A stretch of DNA of 64,000 nucleotides from assembly GCA_036365145.1 (NCBI GenBank), contig JAEOAD010000015.1, forward strand, positions 13,509,501 to 13,573,500, read 5' to 3'. The notes under the pieces were generated by a model. It worked only from the letters and a program-made list of their open reading frames with translations, was not told the origin of the DNA and searched no databases. Of this stretch, positions 21,825-33,203 are shown in pieces (positions within the stretch are counted from its first letter, which is position 1; every line of letters starts with the position of its first letter). The DNA is from Orientallactaga sibirica. Lineage: Eukaryota > Chordata > Mammalia > Rodentia > Dipodidae. The position numbers and the translations under genes are program-made.

Positions 21825-22125
21825 ATTGGATATCCCTGGTTCAAAATGCTTAGGACAAGAAGCTTTTTTGAATTTCATATTTTATAGATTTGGGGATAAA
21901 AACATTTAATGAGACATCTTAGGAACGGAAACATAAAATTCCTTTATGCTTCATATATACCTTGTAACCTGAAGGAGACTTGATACAATATTTTTAGTGC
22001 CCCTGCATTTTGACTTACCCATAACATGATGTTAAGAGTGAAATTTCCCACATGGTGGTGCTCAAAAAGTTTTAGATTTTGGAACATCATAGATTTTGAA
22101 GATTAAAAATACTTAACCTGTATTC
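21825..22125 (+). mobile_element. Tigger/pogo-like DNA transposon fossil
   Basis: 'tatccctggttcaaaatgct', 'gagacatcttaggaacg', 'gcttcatatataccttg', 'ggtgctcaaaaagttttaga' and 'acttaacctgta' occur in the order of a mammalian non-autonomous pogo-type element that I know from memory. No coding capacity. Confidence 0.6.
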
Positions 22126-22430
22126 CACAGAGGCATATGACAGAAAGCTGATCCTATCCAGCTTAGGTAAGACTTCCAACAGTAGCTGTAGGTCCTCTGA
22201 TAGAAAACGCAAGCTTAGTGCCCTCCTTTGTAAATAGGAAAACCCCTTACTAAGGCAGGCACCAAGTATTTCATGTTAGAAAGTGGGGCAAGCTTACCAT
22301 GACTCTTGCTATTCACTGACCACAGTAATCAACTGGTTTCATAGATTAATACTCTAGTGATATTGCCATATCAATGTCCATGTTAACTTTTCAACCACCT
22401 CCCCATTAATTTATTTCAGTAGTGCAGGAA
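22126..22430. other. Unclassified intergenic DNA
   Basis: No gene or repeat recognised. Confidence 0.4.
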
Positions 22431-22431
22431 T

Positions 22432-22540
22432 TGTGTTTTCTGTGGTTTTGTTTGTTTGTGTGTTTTGGTGTTGGGTATGGATCACAGGGCCTCCCACATG
22501 CTGAGTACATGCCCTACCACTGAGCCACACCGTAGACTTG
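22432..22540 (-). mobile_element. Old ID-type SINE fragment
   Basis: 'ttgggtatggatcacagggc', 'tgctgagtacatgccctacc', 'actgagccacaccgtag': reverse ID-like tRNA head after a T/G-rich tail. Confidence 0.55.
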
Positions 22541-23525
22541 TAAGTTCCAACAAATAGATGACTTGTTAGATCCAGTATGAAGTGCCCAGAGAAGCTGGGG
22601 GTCAGTAAAACATGCTTTCAAGAGCTTGGTCTAGTAGGACTTCCAGTTTGTGCCTAGAACGATTCCTCATCTTTAGCAGTTTTTCTGAACACAATTCAGC
22701 AATGGCCTCTTCTTTCCCAGTGGAGCTCTCTAGTGTCATGCCCCATGTGGCTGCCATATGACCTCAGTCCATTCCAACGAATAGATGTGATCAATAAGAA
22801 CCACAAGTGATTGAGCCTTTAAAGTGTGCCCTTCGCTTCAAGAACATCACAGGCATTCGCTCACCAATCACCCTGTGAGGTGTTATCCCAAATTTACAAG
22901 GGAGGGAACTGAGCTTAGAAGCTACATAAATAAATCTTAGACACAAAGTGATAAGGAGCAGCAGTATTAGCCACGGCTAAGGGATTGATCTTTGGCAGGT
23001 GCCAGAGAAAGGCATGAACATGTGGCTTTATTACCCTCAGTTCTCACAAGTAAGAATTTCTGTTATATTTGACTAGAAGAAAAAAAAAACGTTCTGGAAG
23101 CAACAAGTCAACTCACAACCCACAGACACACACACAAAGAAGTAAAGGCCCGTCATTCCATCTTTTGTTTCAATTCTTCACAAAACCACCTAAAATTTTG
23201 CTAAAAGTCTATGCCTGGGCTCAGAGCACAGAGAAGCTAGTGCAGAGTGCGTGCAGAGTGCCTCTCTTTTCTAGTTTTATTTGGTTGATTTAACCCCAGC
23301 TTCTGCTGTACCATATGTGGCCAGATACCCATGGCTTCCTATGTGCTACCCATTAGCTCTCTCCTGGGTGTCTTCTGTAATCTATCCTTGTAAACAAATA
23401 AGAAATACTCTGAAATTATCTTTGACATGTAATTGATCTTGCTATGTCTTGCTAATATATAAATATTTTTGTAAAAAAAATCTATTGTTTAAAATCTTTT
23501 CAACCTCAATCAAAAATTTATCTGA
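22541..23525. other. Unclassified intergenic DNA
   Basis: No recognised gene or repeat. Confidence 0.4.
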
Positions 23526-23767
23526 TAGGGGCTATAAAGATGGTTTAGCAGTTAAGGCATGTGCTTGTGAAGTCTAAGGACCCAGGTTCAACTCCACAGT
23601 ACCCACATAAGCCAGATATACAAGGTGGTGCATGCATCTGGAGTTTGCAGTGGTTAGATACCCTAGTCTTCCCATTCTCTCTCTCTCTCTTTCTCTCTAT
23701 ATTTCTCTCTCTCCTTCTTATTCTCTCTCTCTCTCTCTTTGAAATAAATAAAATATTTTTTAAATTT
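23526..23767 (+). mobile_element. tRNA-headed SINE
   Basis: 'ggggctataaagatggttta', 'aaggacccaggttcaactcc', CT-rich part 23680-23740, AAATAAATAAAAT tail. Confidence 0.88.
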
Positions 23768-23857
23768 TGTATGATTGCAGAGATTCAAAACTCATCAAAG
23801 CACAAATTCAGAAGTTGCACAAAGCTTAACACTAAACTTAAAATAAAACTTACAACA

Positions 23858-24050
23858 GGGCTGGAGAGATGGCTTAGCAGTTTAGGTACTTGCCTGCAAA
23901 GTCTAAGAACCTGGGTCAGATGCTCCAGGTCCCACATAAGCCAGATGCACATGTGTCTAGAGTTCATTTGTAGTAGCTAGAGGCCCTGGCATACCCACTC
24001 TCTTTCTGTCCCTTTTTCTGTCTCTAATGAATGAACAAAAATAAAAAAAT
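23858..24050 (+). mobile_element. tRNA-headed SINE
   Basis: 'gggctggagagatggcttag', 'ggtcccacataagccagatg', 'gaatgaacaaaaataaaaaa' tail. Same orientation as the copy 90 bp to its left, but without a shared target sequence that I can see. Confidence 0.9.
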
Positions 24051-24998
24051 TATTGCAGAAGAAGCAGTGGCAGAAATATTATGAGAGCCACAGGGTGGGA
24101 AAGAGTATCCTGAAGCAATGTACTGACCTACTCCCACCCCACAGAGACTGACTGGTGCATTCATGATCCCACAGTAAATACAACCCCACTGAGGAGGGCT
24201 CTCCGTAGAATGGGGCATGGGAAGGCAACATAAGAATATATCCTAATAGGAATATTAACAATATGAAATATGTTCATGCTATAAAACTCATAATTAATAA
24301 AAAGGTATCTGAACTGAAGTCCATTGCCTGTAGCTATGGATTTTCCATAAATGACACTGTGTCCTTGGCTCACATTAAGAATGGGTGTAAAATATCACAT
24401 CTCTGCATCTTCTAGAATACAAATCTTGAAGACAGCTAAATAAAATGGACTGAACTTTGAGGTATCAGTTCTTTTTTAGTACTTAATGCCATTGACATTT
24501 TGTCTATATTTCATCACACCAAGGAGCCTACTATTTCCGTTTCTGCTGTGGCTTAGAAAGCTCAAAAATGAACATTTTATCATCCCAAGATTTAAATTCT
24601 CCCCCTTCTTCAGTAGCACTCACTTTTTCCTTTCAACTTATACTGCCTTTTAATTTTCTTGTCTCATCAATATTTATGAGCAAGTTTTAAAATTCAGCAG
24701 GCAGTTACTTTTCATATCATTTCCAAGTAAGTACTAAGACTTTCGTGATATTTTAGTCTTGTCGTGTACAAAGGCTCTGCTGTCTGCGTAATGAGAATGT
24801 CAGCCAACATGAAACGTTAGGCCATGCCCTTAGCATTGAAGTCTAGACTTCAGCTACAGATGTTAATGGATGCCCTATAACTCTGAGCTCAGAAGAACTC
24901 CACTGCCCTCCCCCCCCCCAACATTTGGTACTTAAATCAGCAAAACAACAACAAAATGCATCTTAATTGTACATAAAATCTTACATGTAAGAAACATT
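24051..24998. other. Unclassified AT-rich DNA
   Basis: No recognised gene or repeat beyond a short C run near 24910. Confidence 0.4.
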
Positions 24999-25006
24999 CT
25001 CCACCT

Positions 25007-25218
25007 AGGTGGGGTTTTTGTTTGTTTGTTTGTTTGTTTGTTTGTTTGTTTGTTTGTTTGTCTGTCTGTCTGTTCTTGGCTCTCGAGGTAGGGTCTCACT
25101 CTAGCCCAGGCTGACCTGGAATTCACTGCATAGTCTCAGGGTGGCCTCGAACTCATGGTGATCCTCCTACCTCTGCCTCCCAAGTGCTGGGATTAAAGGC
25201 ATGTGCCACCACTCCCTA
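25007..25218 (-). mobile_element. B1 SINE with (TTTG)n tail and target duplication
   Basis: (TTTG)n about 25017-25060, (TCTG)n, then the antisense B1 'gtagggtctcactctagccc' to 'gggattaaaggcatgtgcca'. Flanked by ctccacct at 24999-25006 and 25219-25226. Confidence 0.93.
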
Positions 25219-25372
25219 CTCCACCTGGTTTTTTAGATATTTGCCAAAAATTGTACTACAAACATAAGATCTTCAAGTTGTTTACTAGAGACAACAAGTC
25301 AAAGTTACCAAGTATACAAAAGAGAAATTAATTTCAAACCACTACCAAAAACTACTAGTGACATTTGGTCCT

Positions 25373-25730
25373 TGTGGCAGTTTGAATAGATGGCCCCCAA
25401 TATATTCAGTGTTTTATTAGTTTGTAGTTTGCATCTGCAGCCACCTGGCTGGAGACAATGCCACTGGGCAGATCTTAAGGTGTAATGGTAGGTTTGAGAT
25501 TTCAATCTAAAGATATGCAAAGTGTGCCTAGCTGGAGTTCATGAAGTGTGCTGTGCTGTGTGGCTTTTGGCTTTTGGCTTTCTCTCTCTCTCCCTGGTCC
25601 TGTAAGAGCAGGCCTGCCTCTTCTGCCATTATGGAATGTCCCCTGGATCTATAAGCTTCAATAAATATCCCTTCCTCCATAACTGTGCCTGGTCTGGAAG
25701 TTCATCTCAGTGAACCTGAAACTGTCTATA
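25373..25730 (+). mobile_element. Solo LTR, sister of 19755-20138
   Basis: TGTGGCAGTTTGAAT start, 'ccaatatattcagtgtttta', 'aagatatgcaaagtgtgcct', AATAAA at about 25660, 'tgcctggtctggaagttcat'. The 3' end is mutated. Possible imperfect 5-bp duplication gtcct/gtctt. Confidence 0.82.
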
Positions 25731-25932
25731 GAGTCTTAATTTCCATCTTTCTGGGGTGGGGAGTAAGAAGATCTGAAGAAACGTCTATTGCAGAACACTT
25801 GTAGGTTTGTAGAATTCTTATTCGAGGTTGTGGCAAATCTTTGGTAAACAGTGAAAACCATGAGTGTCACAGCCATCAGCACTAATGGTGATATCTACAG
25901 ATGCATTCTTTTAATCTTACCTATTCCTTACC

Positions 25933-26314
25933 TGTTGGGGTCCCTCCTAGGGCCAGCCCAGGAGGGACGACAGGGTCTCTGCCGAGTAGGGGGTGAGAGG
26001 CACGGAGTCACGACACAGACTCTGGGAGTTGGGTGGAAGCAGGCAGAGGGCAAACTGCTGCAAACTCATTTATTCAAGGAAGTGTAGGGGGTTTAAAGGG
26101 TTTGGCTGGCCAATCATTGTATGGGGTGGTCCCCTTCTTGTGACCAATGACAGCCTGTCTCTGGGCAGATCCTCTTGCAGCGGGTTGCTCACAAGCATGG
26201 GACTATAGCTGTTGTCACACCAGGCCTGTGCAGGATGCCACGTCCACAGAAGCCACTTCCTGGTTTCTTTTAGCATGCGGTCTGGCTAGGGCCCAACCTA
26301 CATTGTGCCGTACA
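25933..26314 (-). mobile_element. ERVK-type solo LTR with perfect 6-bp target duplication
   Basis: 382 bp, plus strand TGTTGGGG ... CCGTACA, flanked by cttacc at 25927-25932 and 26315-26320. Six-base duplications are typical of betaretrovirus-like (ERVK) integrations. On the minus strand there is an inverted CCAAT region, a TTTAAA TATA-like box (26090-26096) and a polyadenylation signal AATAAA (26069-26074), followed by a pyrimidine-rich U5 ending ...CCCCAACA. No internal region is present, so this is an LTR-LTR recombinant. The 62-78 codon frames here are not genes. Confidence 0.9.
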
Positions 26315-26364
26315 CTTACCTATTCTTTTTATTAAACTGGAGATACTTGAGTTTCGTATCACTT

Positions 26365-26540
26365 GGTAGTGTTTGAGTAGCATGCATGAATTCCTCAGTT
26401 CAATTCCCAGGTGTGGGGGTATATGCCTGTAATCACAACGCTTGGGACACAGCGCAGGAGGATGAAAAATTCAAGGTCATTATCAGCTACATAACTAATT
26501 TGAGGCCTGTCTCAGCTGCAGGAGACCCTGTCTAAAAGTG
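26365..26540 (+). mobile_element. Old B1/ID-type composite SINE
   Basis: 'ttgagtagcatgcatgaatt', 'cagttcaattcccaggtgtg', 'tatgcctgtaatcacaacgc', 'ggagaccctgtctaaaag'. Diverged. Confidence 0.6.
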
Positions 26541-26559
26541 GAAAACTTATCTAACTATA

Positions 26560-26835
26560 TAGTTGTCCCTCTATCTCCATGGAAGACTGGTTCCATGACG
26601 ACCCCCACCTCACCCATCTACCACATTCAACTCCCTGTTATTTGCATATCCTCTTATGAACTTTAAATCATCTCTAAGTTGCTTATAACACTTAATTGAA
26701 TGTAAATGTTATGAAACTAGTTGTTAGAGTTTTCAGGGACTTGCAGGAATAAAAGCTTGGACACGTTCAATAAGGATACATTCAATATTGATAGCTGCTG
26801 GTTGAATCCACATATGGAATATATGGGTACACTCT
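26560..26835 (+). mobile_element. MER2/Tigger-type DNA transposon fossil
   Basis: 'agttgtccctctatctccat', 'actggttccatgacgacccc', 'tttaaatcatctctaagttg', 'gttgaatccacatatggaat'. The order matches the MER2 family as I remember it. No coding content. Confidence 0.75.
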
Positions 26836-26895
26836 ATAGTAAACTATAATATGTCCATCTCAAATTTTAGAGGATTAATCATTAAAAGTATTCTT

Positions 26896-27131
26896 TTTTA
26901 AAATATTTTATTATTTATTTGAGAGAGAGAGAGATACAGAAATAGGCAGGTAGAGAGAGAGAGAGAGAGAGAGAATGGATGCGCCAGGGCCTCCAGCCAC
27001 TGCAAACGAACTCCAGATGCATGCACCCCCTTGTGCATATGGCTTACGTGGGTCCTGGAGAATCGAGCCTTGAACCAGGGTCCTTAGGTTTCATAGGCAA
27101 GCGTTTAACCGCTAAGCCATCTCTCCAGCCC
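26896..27131 (-). mobile_element. tRNA-headed SINE with perfect 13-bp target duplication
   Basis: A/T tail, GA-rich run, 'gaatggatgcgccagggcct', ending 'gctaagccatctctccagcc'. Flanked by taaaagtattctt at 26883-26895 and 27132-27144. Confidence 0.95.
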
Positions 27132-27144
27132 TAAAAGTATTCTT

Positions 27145-27475
27145 AACTTCACTACTAATTTGATTTTATCTTCTATCTAAAAGAGCATTGTGTCTTTAAT
27201 ACTTATCTTACATATTTCCATGGCACTGAAATTTCAGGAGTCACAACTATTTCAGGCATTGTTTCTTCATCTGAAATGGTAATCTATTTGTCAGGCTGAT
27301 CCAATGCTTTACTATATGTAAATTGCTAGCAGTAATGCATGCCAAGTAGTAGATATGCATAAATTAAGTTTCTTCCTTCTCCACAACTTAATCTTCACAA
27401 CTACTGAGTTGAAAATAAAATTAATATCATCCCTTACAACTGAAAAAATGAAATGCAAAAGCAATTGATAGAGCT
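27145..27475. other. Unclassified AT-rich DNA
   Basis: No gene or repeat recognised. Confidence 0.4.
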
Positions 27476-27600
27476 AGGTGTGGTGGCATATGCCTGTGAT
27501 TCTAGCACTTGGGAGACAGAGGCACGTGGATCAAGAGTTTGAGTACAGAAATAGCTGCATGAGATGCTGTCTCAAAAATATATATGGATAAAGAAATAGG
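27476..27600 (+). mobile_element. B1 SINE, old
   Basis: 'gctaggtgtggtggcatatg', 'ctagcacttgggagacagag', 'gagatgctgtctcaaaaata'; followed by a GA/A-rich stretch to about 27660. Confidence 0.75.
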
Positions 27601-27671
27601 GAGGGGAGAGAGGGGTAAGGAGGGAGAGAGAGAAAAAAAAGAAAAGGAAAGGGTAGGGGGAAAACCAATTT

Positions 27672-27868
27672 TATAGCCAGGCATGACCAACACCTGTGAT
27701 TTCAGCACTTGGGAGGTTGAGGCAGTAGGATCACTGTGAGTTCTAAGTCAGTATGAGCTACATAGTGAGATAGTGTCTCAAAAAGAATGCATTTCATTTA
27801 TGGCTGGGGATGTGGCTCAGTGACAGAGCTCCATCCTCAACACACACACACACACACACACACACACA
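27672..27868 (+). mobile_element. B1 SINE followed by ID-like head and (CA)n
   Basis: B1 'tagccaggcatgaccaacac' to 'agatagtgtctcaaaaagaa', then 'tggctggggatgtggctcag' (ID-like, 27802-27821) and (CA)n at 27840-27868. Confidence 0.7.
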
Positions 27869-28264
27869 TCTGGCAGGTGTGTCAATGTGAGCACAGAGAG
27901 ACAGGCCTGGAGCTCAGTACTCTGCTCAAAGTCTAACTTCCTGTTATGTTTATACACTATAGCTTTGGGGTAGTTAGCAAAAAACAAGAGACATTTTCCT
28001 ATTTTTGTAATGCTTATGTTTTAATAGGAAGAAAATGAGCAACATTTTCTATGGTCAGAAAGCAAAATAAATTTATGAAAGGGGGAACTGGTATGGGTGA
28101 GAGTAGGGAGCATTTCATATATGACCACAGGGCAAGGCTCTGTGATTGAGTCCCGTATGAAAAGGGATCTAAAGGCAGTGAGGTATGCTGGTATCTGAGA
28201 GATCACTGAAGTACAGTCTATGTGTTCTGGAGATAGCAGAAGGCTGGTAGAACGGGAGCAGCAT
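27869..28264. other. Unclassified intergenic DNA
   Basis: No gene or repeat recognised. Confidence 0.4.
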
Positions 28265-28573
28265 TGTAGTTAGTGTCTCCTTGCTAGGACACAACACCCA
28301 GCCAGAAGCAGCTTATGAGAGAATAGGATCTATTTCACACTTAGTTTTGAAGGGCAGTTTCATCATGGTGGGGAAAACATAGCACAAGGAGGAGAAAGCT
28401 CTCACATATCTGGGTGGAAGTTGTCTATGTACAGGGCTTGGAGGTGGGCTAATGAACTTCAAGGTCTGCCCCCAAGGACACAACTCTACCTCTCAAATTG
28501 CCACCAGCTGGGGATATGAGGCTTAATCACAAACACAAGAGGCTATGCGGGACACTTCACATTCAAACACCCA
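28265..28573 (-). mobile_element. Solo LTR, MaLR-like
   Basis: Shares 'agcagcttatgagagaatag', 'tttcatcatggtggggaaaa', 'tctcaaattgccaccagctg' and 'gggacacttcacattcaaac' with copies at 2427, 4400 and 7216. Boundaries are approximate. Confidence 0.65.
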
Positions 28574-29248
28574 CACGCAGGGTGAGGTGGGAAGATGAGA
28601 TCAGCAGAGAGTGCTGGATGAGACCTGTAGTGCCCTGACCCTAGTTCTTCCCAATGGCTATCCTGTTCCTTGGAGGGTCGAGATTATTGTCCATTATGTT
28701 GTAGGAACTCATTCAAACATTTTGTCCCTGCAGGTCAATTTTTTTCTGTTGATTTTTCAGTCATGACTAATACTATGACTCCAATTTCAGCCTCTACGAC
28801 TGTTGATAACTATAATTTCTGTCTGGAAATATGCAAACATTACTTTGAACTCTATTGGGTACAGCTTGCAAATCAACAAGTCCTATTTAGCCACACAATC
28901 AAGTGTCATGGTGGCCGTAACAGGGTGATGGAAACATGGGGTTTTGGTATTTATATACTGTTAACCAGCTGTCAGTTATTAGAAAATTGATGACCAGCCC
29001 GCTCAAAATGTTGCTGCCTAGCTTCCAATAAACCATTCAATCCATTTCTTCCACATACTCATTCCTCGGTGCCATATAATCGCATTTAACTTCTCTCTAC
29101 AGCTTTCCACTTGCTCGGATAACCCTGAGGAGTCCGCCTTCCTTTTGATGTGTGTAGTAAGTTTCAAGGCCATGAAAGGAATGTATGGCAGTGTGCTGAG
29201 CATTTATTTGGCCAAACCTATGTGTTGAGATTTAGAAATAATGCTTTC
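28574..29248. other. Unclassified intergenic DNA
   Basis: A 106-codon plus frame (28670-28990) has no motif I recognise. Confidence 0.35.
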
Positions 29249-29480
29249 AGGGCTAGAAAGGTGGCTCAGTGGATCAAGTGCTGCTCACTGTTCAAGCCTG
29301 AGAACCCGAATTCGAACCCAAAGACACAAAAGCTGGACGCTCCAGTGGCTTCTGTAATCCCAGCTCACCAGCAGCGAGGTGGGAGGAGACAGGACCCACC
29401 TCTAACATCTGGACACTTCCCTAAGAATCCCAGTGGGAAAGACATTCACGAACGTCTCACCAACCTCCGCCAAACTTGCT
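29249..29480 (+). mobile_element. B4-like SINE, degraded
   Basis: 'gggctagaaaggtggctcag', 'ttcaagcctgagaacccgaa', 'gtaatcccagctcaccagca'. This is a tRNA-like head followed by a B1-like segment, the B4 order. Confidence 0.5.
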
Positions 29481-29559
29481 GACCTAACTTTCTGAGGAAA
29501 AAATAAGGTCCTTTGTGAAAGCTCCTTAACTTGCGGAAGGAAAACGTGTTTCCTCCGTC

Positions 29560-30180
29560 AGTCGCTGTGCCAGGAGCTTAATTCCATTGTCCAGGAAAGC
29601 AAGCTTTACTCCCCTGTTTTGCAGAACCCACCCCAACTTTCTGGACCATGTGATATTGGAGACCTTGCTAAGTAACACCAACACAGTCGTTTTCCCTAAG
29701 GCATCCGAGTTTTCACGGGCTCCGTTTCTCAACGAAGGCGATAGAGCTAGTCCTCTATTCCCGTACAGATCCATTCCCACCGTGGCAGAGAGTAAAGAAC
29801 CTCCTGTCCCTCCCAGAACTCAGCGGAGCCAGGAGCGCCAGGACACCGAGGCTCTCGCTGAACCAAATTTTCAGCCATCACCCCGCGCTCGGCTTTTCTC
29901 TCTCCGCAGTGCGGGACGAGGTCTGAAGAATGCAGCCGCTCTCGCGGAAGAAAGCGCTTCTCTGCAGGGGCACTTGCAGTTCTCCCGGGGTCCAGGAGGG
30001 GGCGCGCAGGCCGCGCGAGAAGGACCTGCAGCTGCAGTCCTGCAACAGGCAGGGGCTTTCCAAAGTGGAAATTTACAATCTAAATCTGCCTTTCTGGCAA
30101 CCAGAAAGGAGGGAGAGGGACAGACAGAGCAGAGACCTCGCGCTCCCACCTGGCAAGGGGTCCTTGGAACTGTTAGACAA
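29560..30180. promoter_or_regulatory. CpG-rich island (orphan)
   Basis: CpG is frequent here, densest at 29700-30150 (for example around 'gcgcgcaggccgcgcgag'), while the surrounding tens of kb are strongly CpG-depleted. Overlapping frames run on both strands (204 codons plus, 92 codons minus) with arginine/alanine/proline-rich text but no recognised domain, as GC-rich DNA gives by chance. The island is repeat-free and may be a promoter or enhancer of an unannotated transcript. It lies about 14.5 kb downstream of MSGN1. KCNS3 is expected on that side, but further away. Confidence 0.65.
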
Positions 30181-32377
30181 ATCTGGGGCTCAAAAGCCTG
30201 ACCTCAGTTGTTCCTTCCTGCTGTTTAAAACGCACAACAAACAAACAAAAACAAGGCCCAGCCTGGGTTCCCTAGCACCTTTTGCTCCTTTTAAGTAGGG
30301 ACTTTATGACGGAGCCTCCGGGTCCCTAAGGACCCCAGGGGAGCCCTTTGGCTCCTCCAGCCTTATTAACAGGGTGAAAATCTGGCCCTAAAGAGCCAGC
30401 AGCCCTCAACCAGGACAGGGAAAGACCCCAGGGGCCTCTTTTGTAGGAGCTCAGAGATTCGCTGAAAGTAATGTGAGCACTTTATTGGATTGAAGTGAAT
30501 CGCTGTGACATCCATGTTTAAATCTCAGGGATCTTGGAAAAGGAGTTCCTTCAAATGAGAAAAACAGTCGAAATGGCTAGGGACCAAACCTAGAGTCTTG
30601 TCCTTGCTAGGCTCAGCTAAATCCTCAACCCTTGGGGAGGCATTTTCACAGCCTTAAATGAGCTGAAAACAGAGACATGCACCTGCCACCTGCCCTATTT
30701 TCACCGCTGGCTTTTATTTTAAGTGCTAATTGTAGACAGTACCTATGGTCAGAAGTCTTAAGAAGTCCTAGGGGGTTATCACCCTGTCCGTTTTGATGTG
30801 GGAGAGAGCTCTGTGAGAGTAGAACTCCCACGCCAGTAGCTCTGAAGTCTCATTCACATTGCAAAGAACTAAAGTACAGGCTCTAGAGAAGGGTAAATTA
30901 TGGTATGTATTTGAAGGAATAAGAGGGAAAGCAAATCATGCATAGTGCCCACGCCTAAATAAATTCTCTCCCTTCCTAGCCCGGCTAGGAAGGGGGAGGG
31001 AAGACAGAAAATCTCCCTCACATACAGAGAGGTCTGTCTCCAGCAAAGAGCCCGGGGAAGAGGCTAAGGGGCTAAGAAGAAGGACAGAAGGGATTTATTT
31101 ATAGATGTGCTTTAGGCCCACTTACATGAATCAGACATCCAATTACAATGAGCCTCATCACCAGGCTAAGCTTTGTACAGAGGGACCTTTTTGGCTGGTG
31201 GGTCCACAAGGACGTTGATTTACTGAGGACCCACCCACCAAAGACAGGCTTGAGGAAGAAAAAGGCAGTTGTTGTTACTGAGAAGGGATTAAGAGGTTTT
31301 TGCTTACAGCCATCTTGGCTGAGCCTGTTATCAGACACGGGTTCTAGTCTTGTCAGTGCAAGAAAGGTGACATCCATGTTTCTGTGGGCCAGTTCCCTGG
31401 ATAATGACCTACCAGGAACAAAGCTACCTTGCTCCTAATCTGTATCATTTTCTGCTTTCAGGTTCTTCACCTAAATGTGGGTAGAATTCTGATAAACTAA
31501 GTAGCCCCTTCCTATCCAAGAAACTTCCTATCCAGGAAACTTGCTTCTCCTCCCTCAGCTTTTGTTTTTCTCACCAGTAAAGTGGGGGTAATGATGCTCA
31601 CTTCACAGGCTTGGTGGAAGGTTAGGATGTGGACAGTATGCTCTGAAGAGAGCATCCCAGAACACAGGAATGTAGTGTCTTTTGTACTGGCTCTTGTAGA
31701 GCACTCAAAACAGGCCTTGTCTTTCCCTTCTCATCATGTCTCTGGCCCTCATTCACTCTCCTCTTTCTGATAGAATGCTCCCCTTGCTGCTCCCTTCCCA
31801 CCCAGCTCAGTTCTCTTCTCTTGTCACCCTAAAACACTCCTGTGCTTCCTATCCCAAGTATATCTCTCCATCAGAAGCTCCCAGCAGGCTCTTGGTCAAA
31901 GCCACACTCTTTCAATCAGTTATAGACTTGAACACCTCCATGGCTAGAGTATAAAGGTCCAGATCCCAGGGATTTTGAACCTTTCCTGAGAACCAGGGCA
32001 GGCTAAGAAACATGCTATCAGTTTATGAAATTTGTTCAGTTAAAGAAATCATCATAAACAGCCTCACAAAATGAGTCAAACACCAAATAAAGTTGTTTGC
32101 TAAGTCCGTTATCTTGGTATTTGTAACCTGTACTTCAACTCACTCTTCTGCTGTGTGTCTCACCCCTCACTCTCGCCACACCAGGTCTCCTGATGTTTCC
32201 TGTATTTAATCCTTTGTTCTTGCTCTTTGAGTCAAGATCCCACCTATCTCTGCAGGTTCAAGCTCAATTCCAACTCAATCATGAAGCCAGTTGACACATC
32301 AAAAGTTTCTCCACCTGCCTTAGTGTGTTCATGCTGCTATTTAAAAAAAAAAAAAGAAAAGAAAAAAAAAACTTGGG
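30181..32377. other. Unclassified, largely repeat-free DNA
   Basis: About 2.2 kb next to the CpG island with no recognised repeat. It holds a strong hairpin (30966-30998) and short frames only. Low repeat content is unusual for this window. Confidence 0.5.
30966..30998. repeat. 15-bp GC-rich hairpin, 3-nt loop
   Basis: ccttcctagc (30971-30980), loop ccg, gctaggaagg (30984-30993). Pairing extends five further positions outward (30966-30970 with 30994-30998) with one G-T pair. Confidence 0.85.
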
Positions 32378-32468
32378 CTGAGGGTGGTGGCACACACCTT
32401 TAATCCCAGAATTTGGGAGGAAAAAGTAGGAGGATTGCCATGAGTTTGACACCACCCTGGGACTCACT
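32378..32468 (+). mobile_element. Partial B1 SINE
   Basis: 'ggctgagggtggtggcacac', 'tttaatcccagaatttggga', 'gccatgagtttgacaccacc'. Truncated at its right against the MaLR LTR remnant. Confidence 0.75.
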
Positions 32469-33203
32469 GTGTGTTGTCATTAGCTCACTCTCTGTACTCC
32501 CTTCCTGCTGTAATGGAGATGTGATGTCCAGCTGTCTGATCCTGCTATGGTCTTCCCTGCCATGAGGAAACTTTCCCTCAAAACTCTTTCCTTCCATGAG
32601 CTGGTTGAGTGTTTTGTCCCACAAATGAGAAGATAACTGCGAAAGAAAATTGGTACCACGAAATGGGGCTGTTACTGTGATGAACCTGGCCATGTGGGTT
32701 TTAGTCTTTTGAACTGATTTGCAGGAAGAATATGGAAGGATTTAAAAATATTTTAAGGCTTAAAGGGCCATTCTGGTGAAAGTTTGGGGCTCACCTTATG
32801 AGGTTTCAGAGAGAAAGGGGTACTTTGTTAAGAACTGGGCTTAACAAAAGCAGTTCAAGTGATATTTTGGTGGAAAGGCTGGCAACATTCTGCCTGTGCC
32901 CTGAGAACTTGCGCAAAGTTGAATTTAAGAGTAATGGATGGCTGTGTTTAGCAGAGGAAAATACAAATCTGATGGACAAAAAAGATGTAAATCTTAGTGC
33001 AGAAGGAAGTATGATCAAATAACAAGTTTTAGGTTCCAGAGAGTACAACTACCTCCATTGCAATTATTAAAGAATTACCTCTATTGAAGATAGGACACAT
33101 GCTTGAGTTGGAATAAGAAAGATGCAATTAAGATGAGACCCAACTGACAGATCAAGCTCAGAATAAAGCTGAAAGGAAGAGATTAAAAGAAAAATACTAA
33201 AGG

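Noticed and set aside
29587..30201. 204-codon plus-strand frame in the CpG-rich island
   Set aside because: GC-rich DNA suppresses stops. Frames are open on both strands, no domain is recognisable, and the text is low-complexity R/A/P-rich. Kept only as part of the CpG island.
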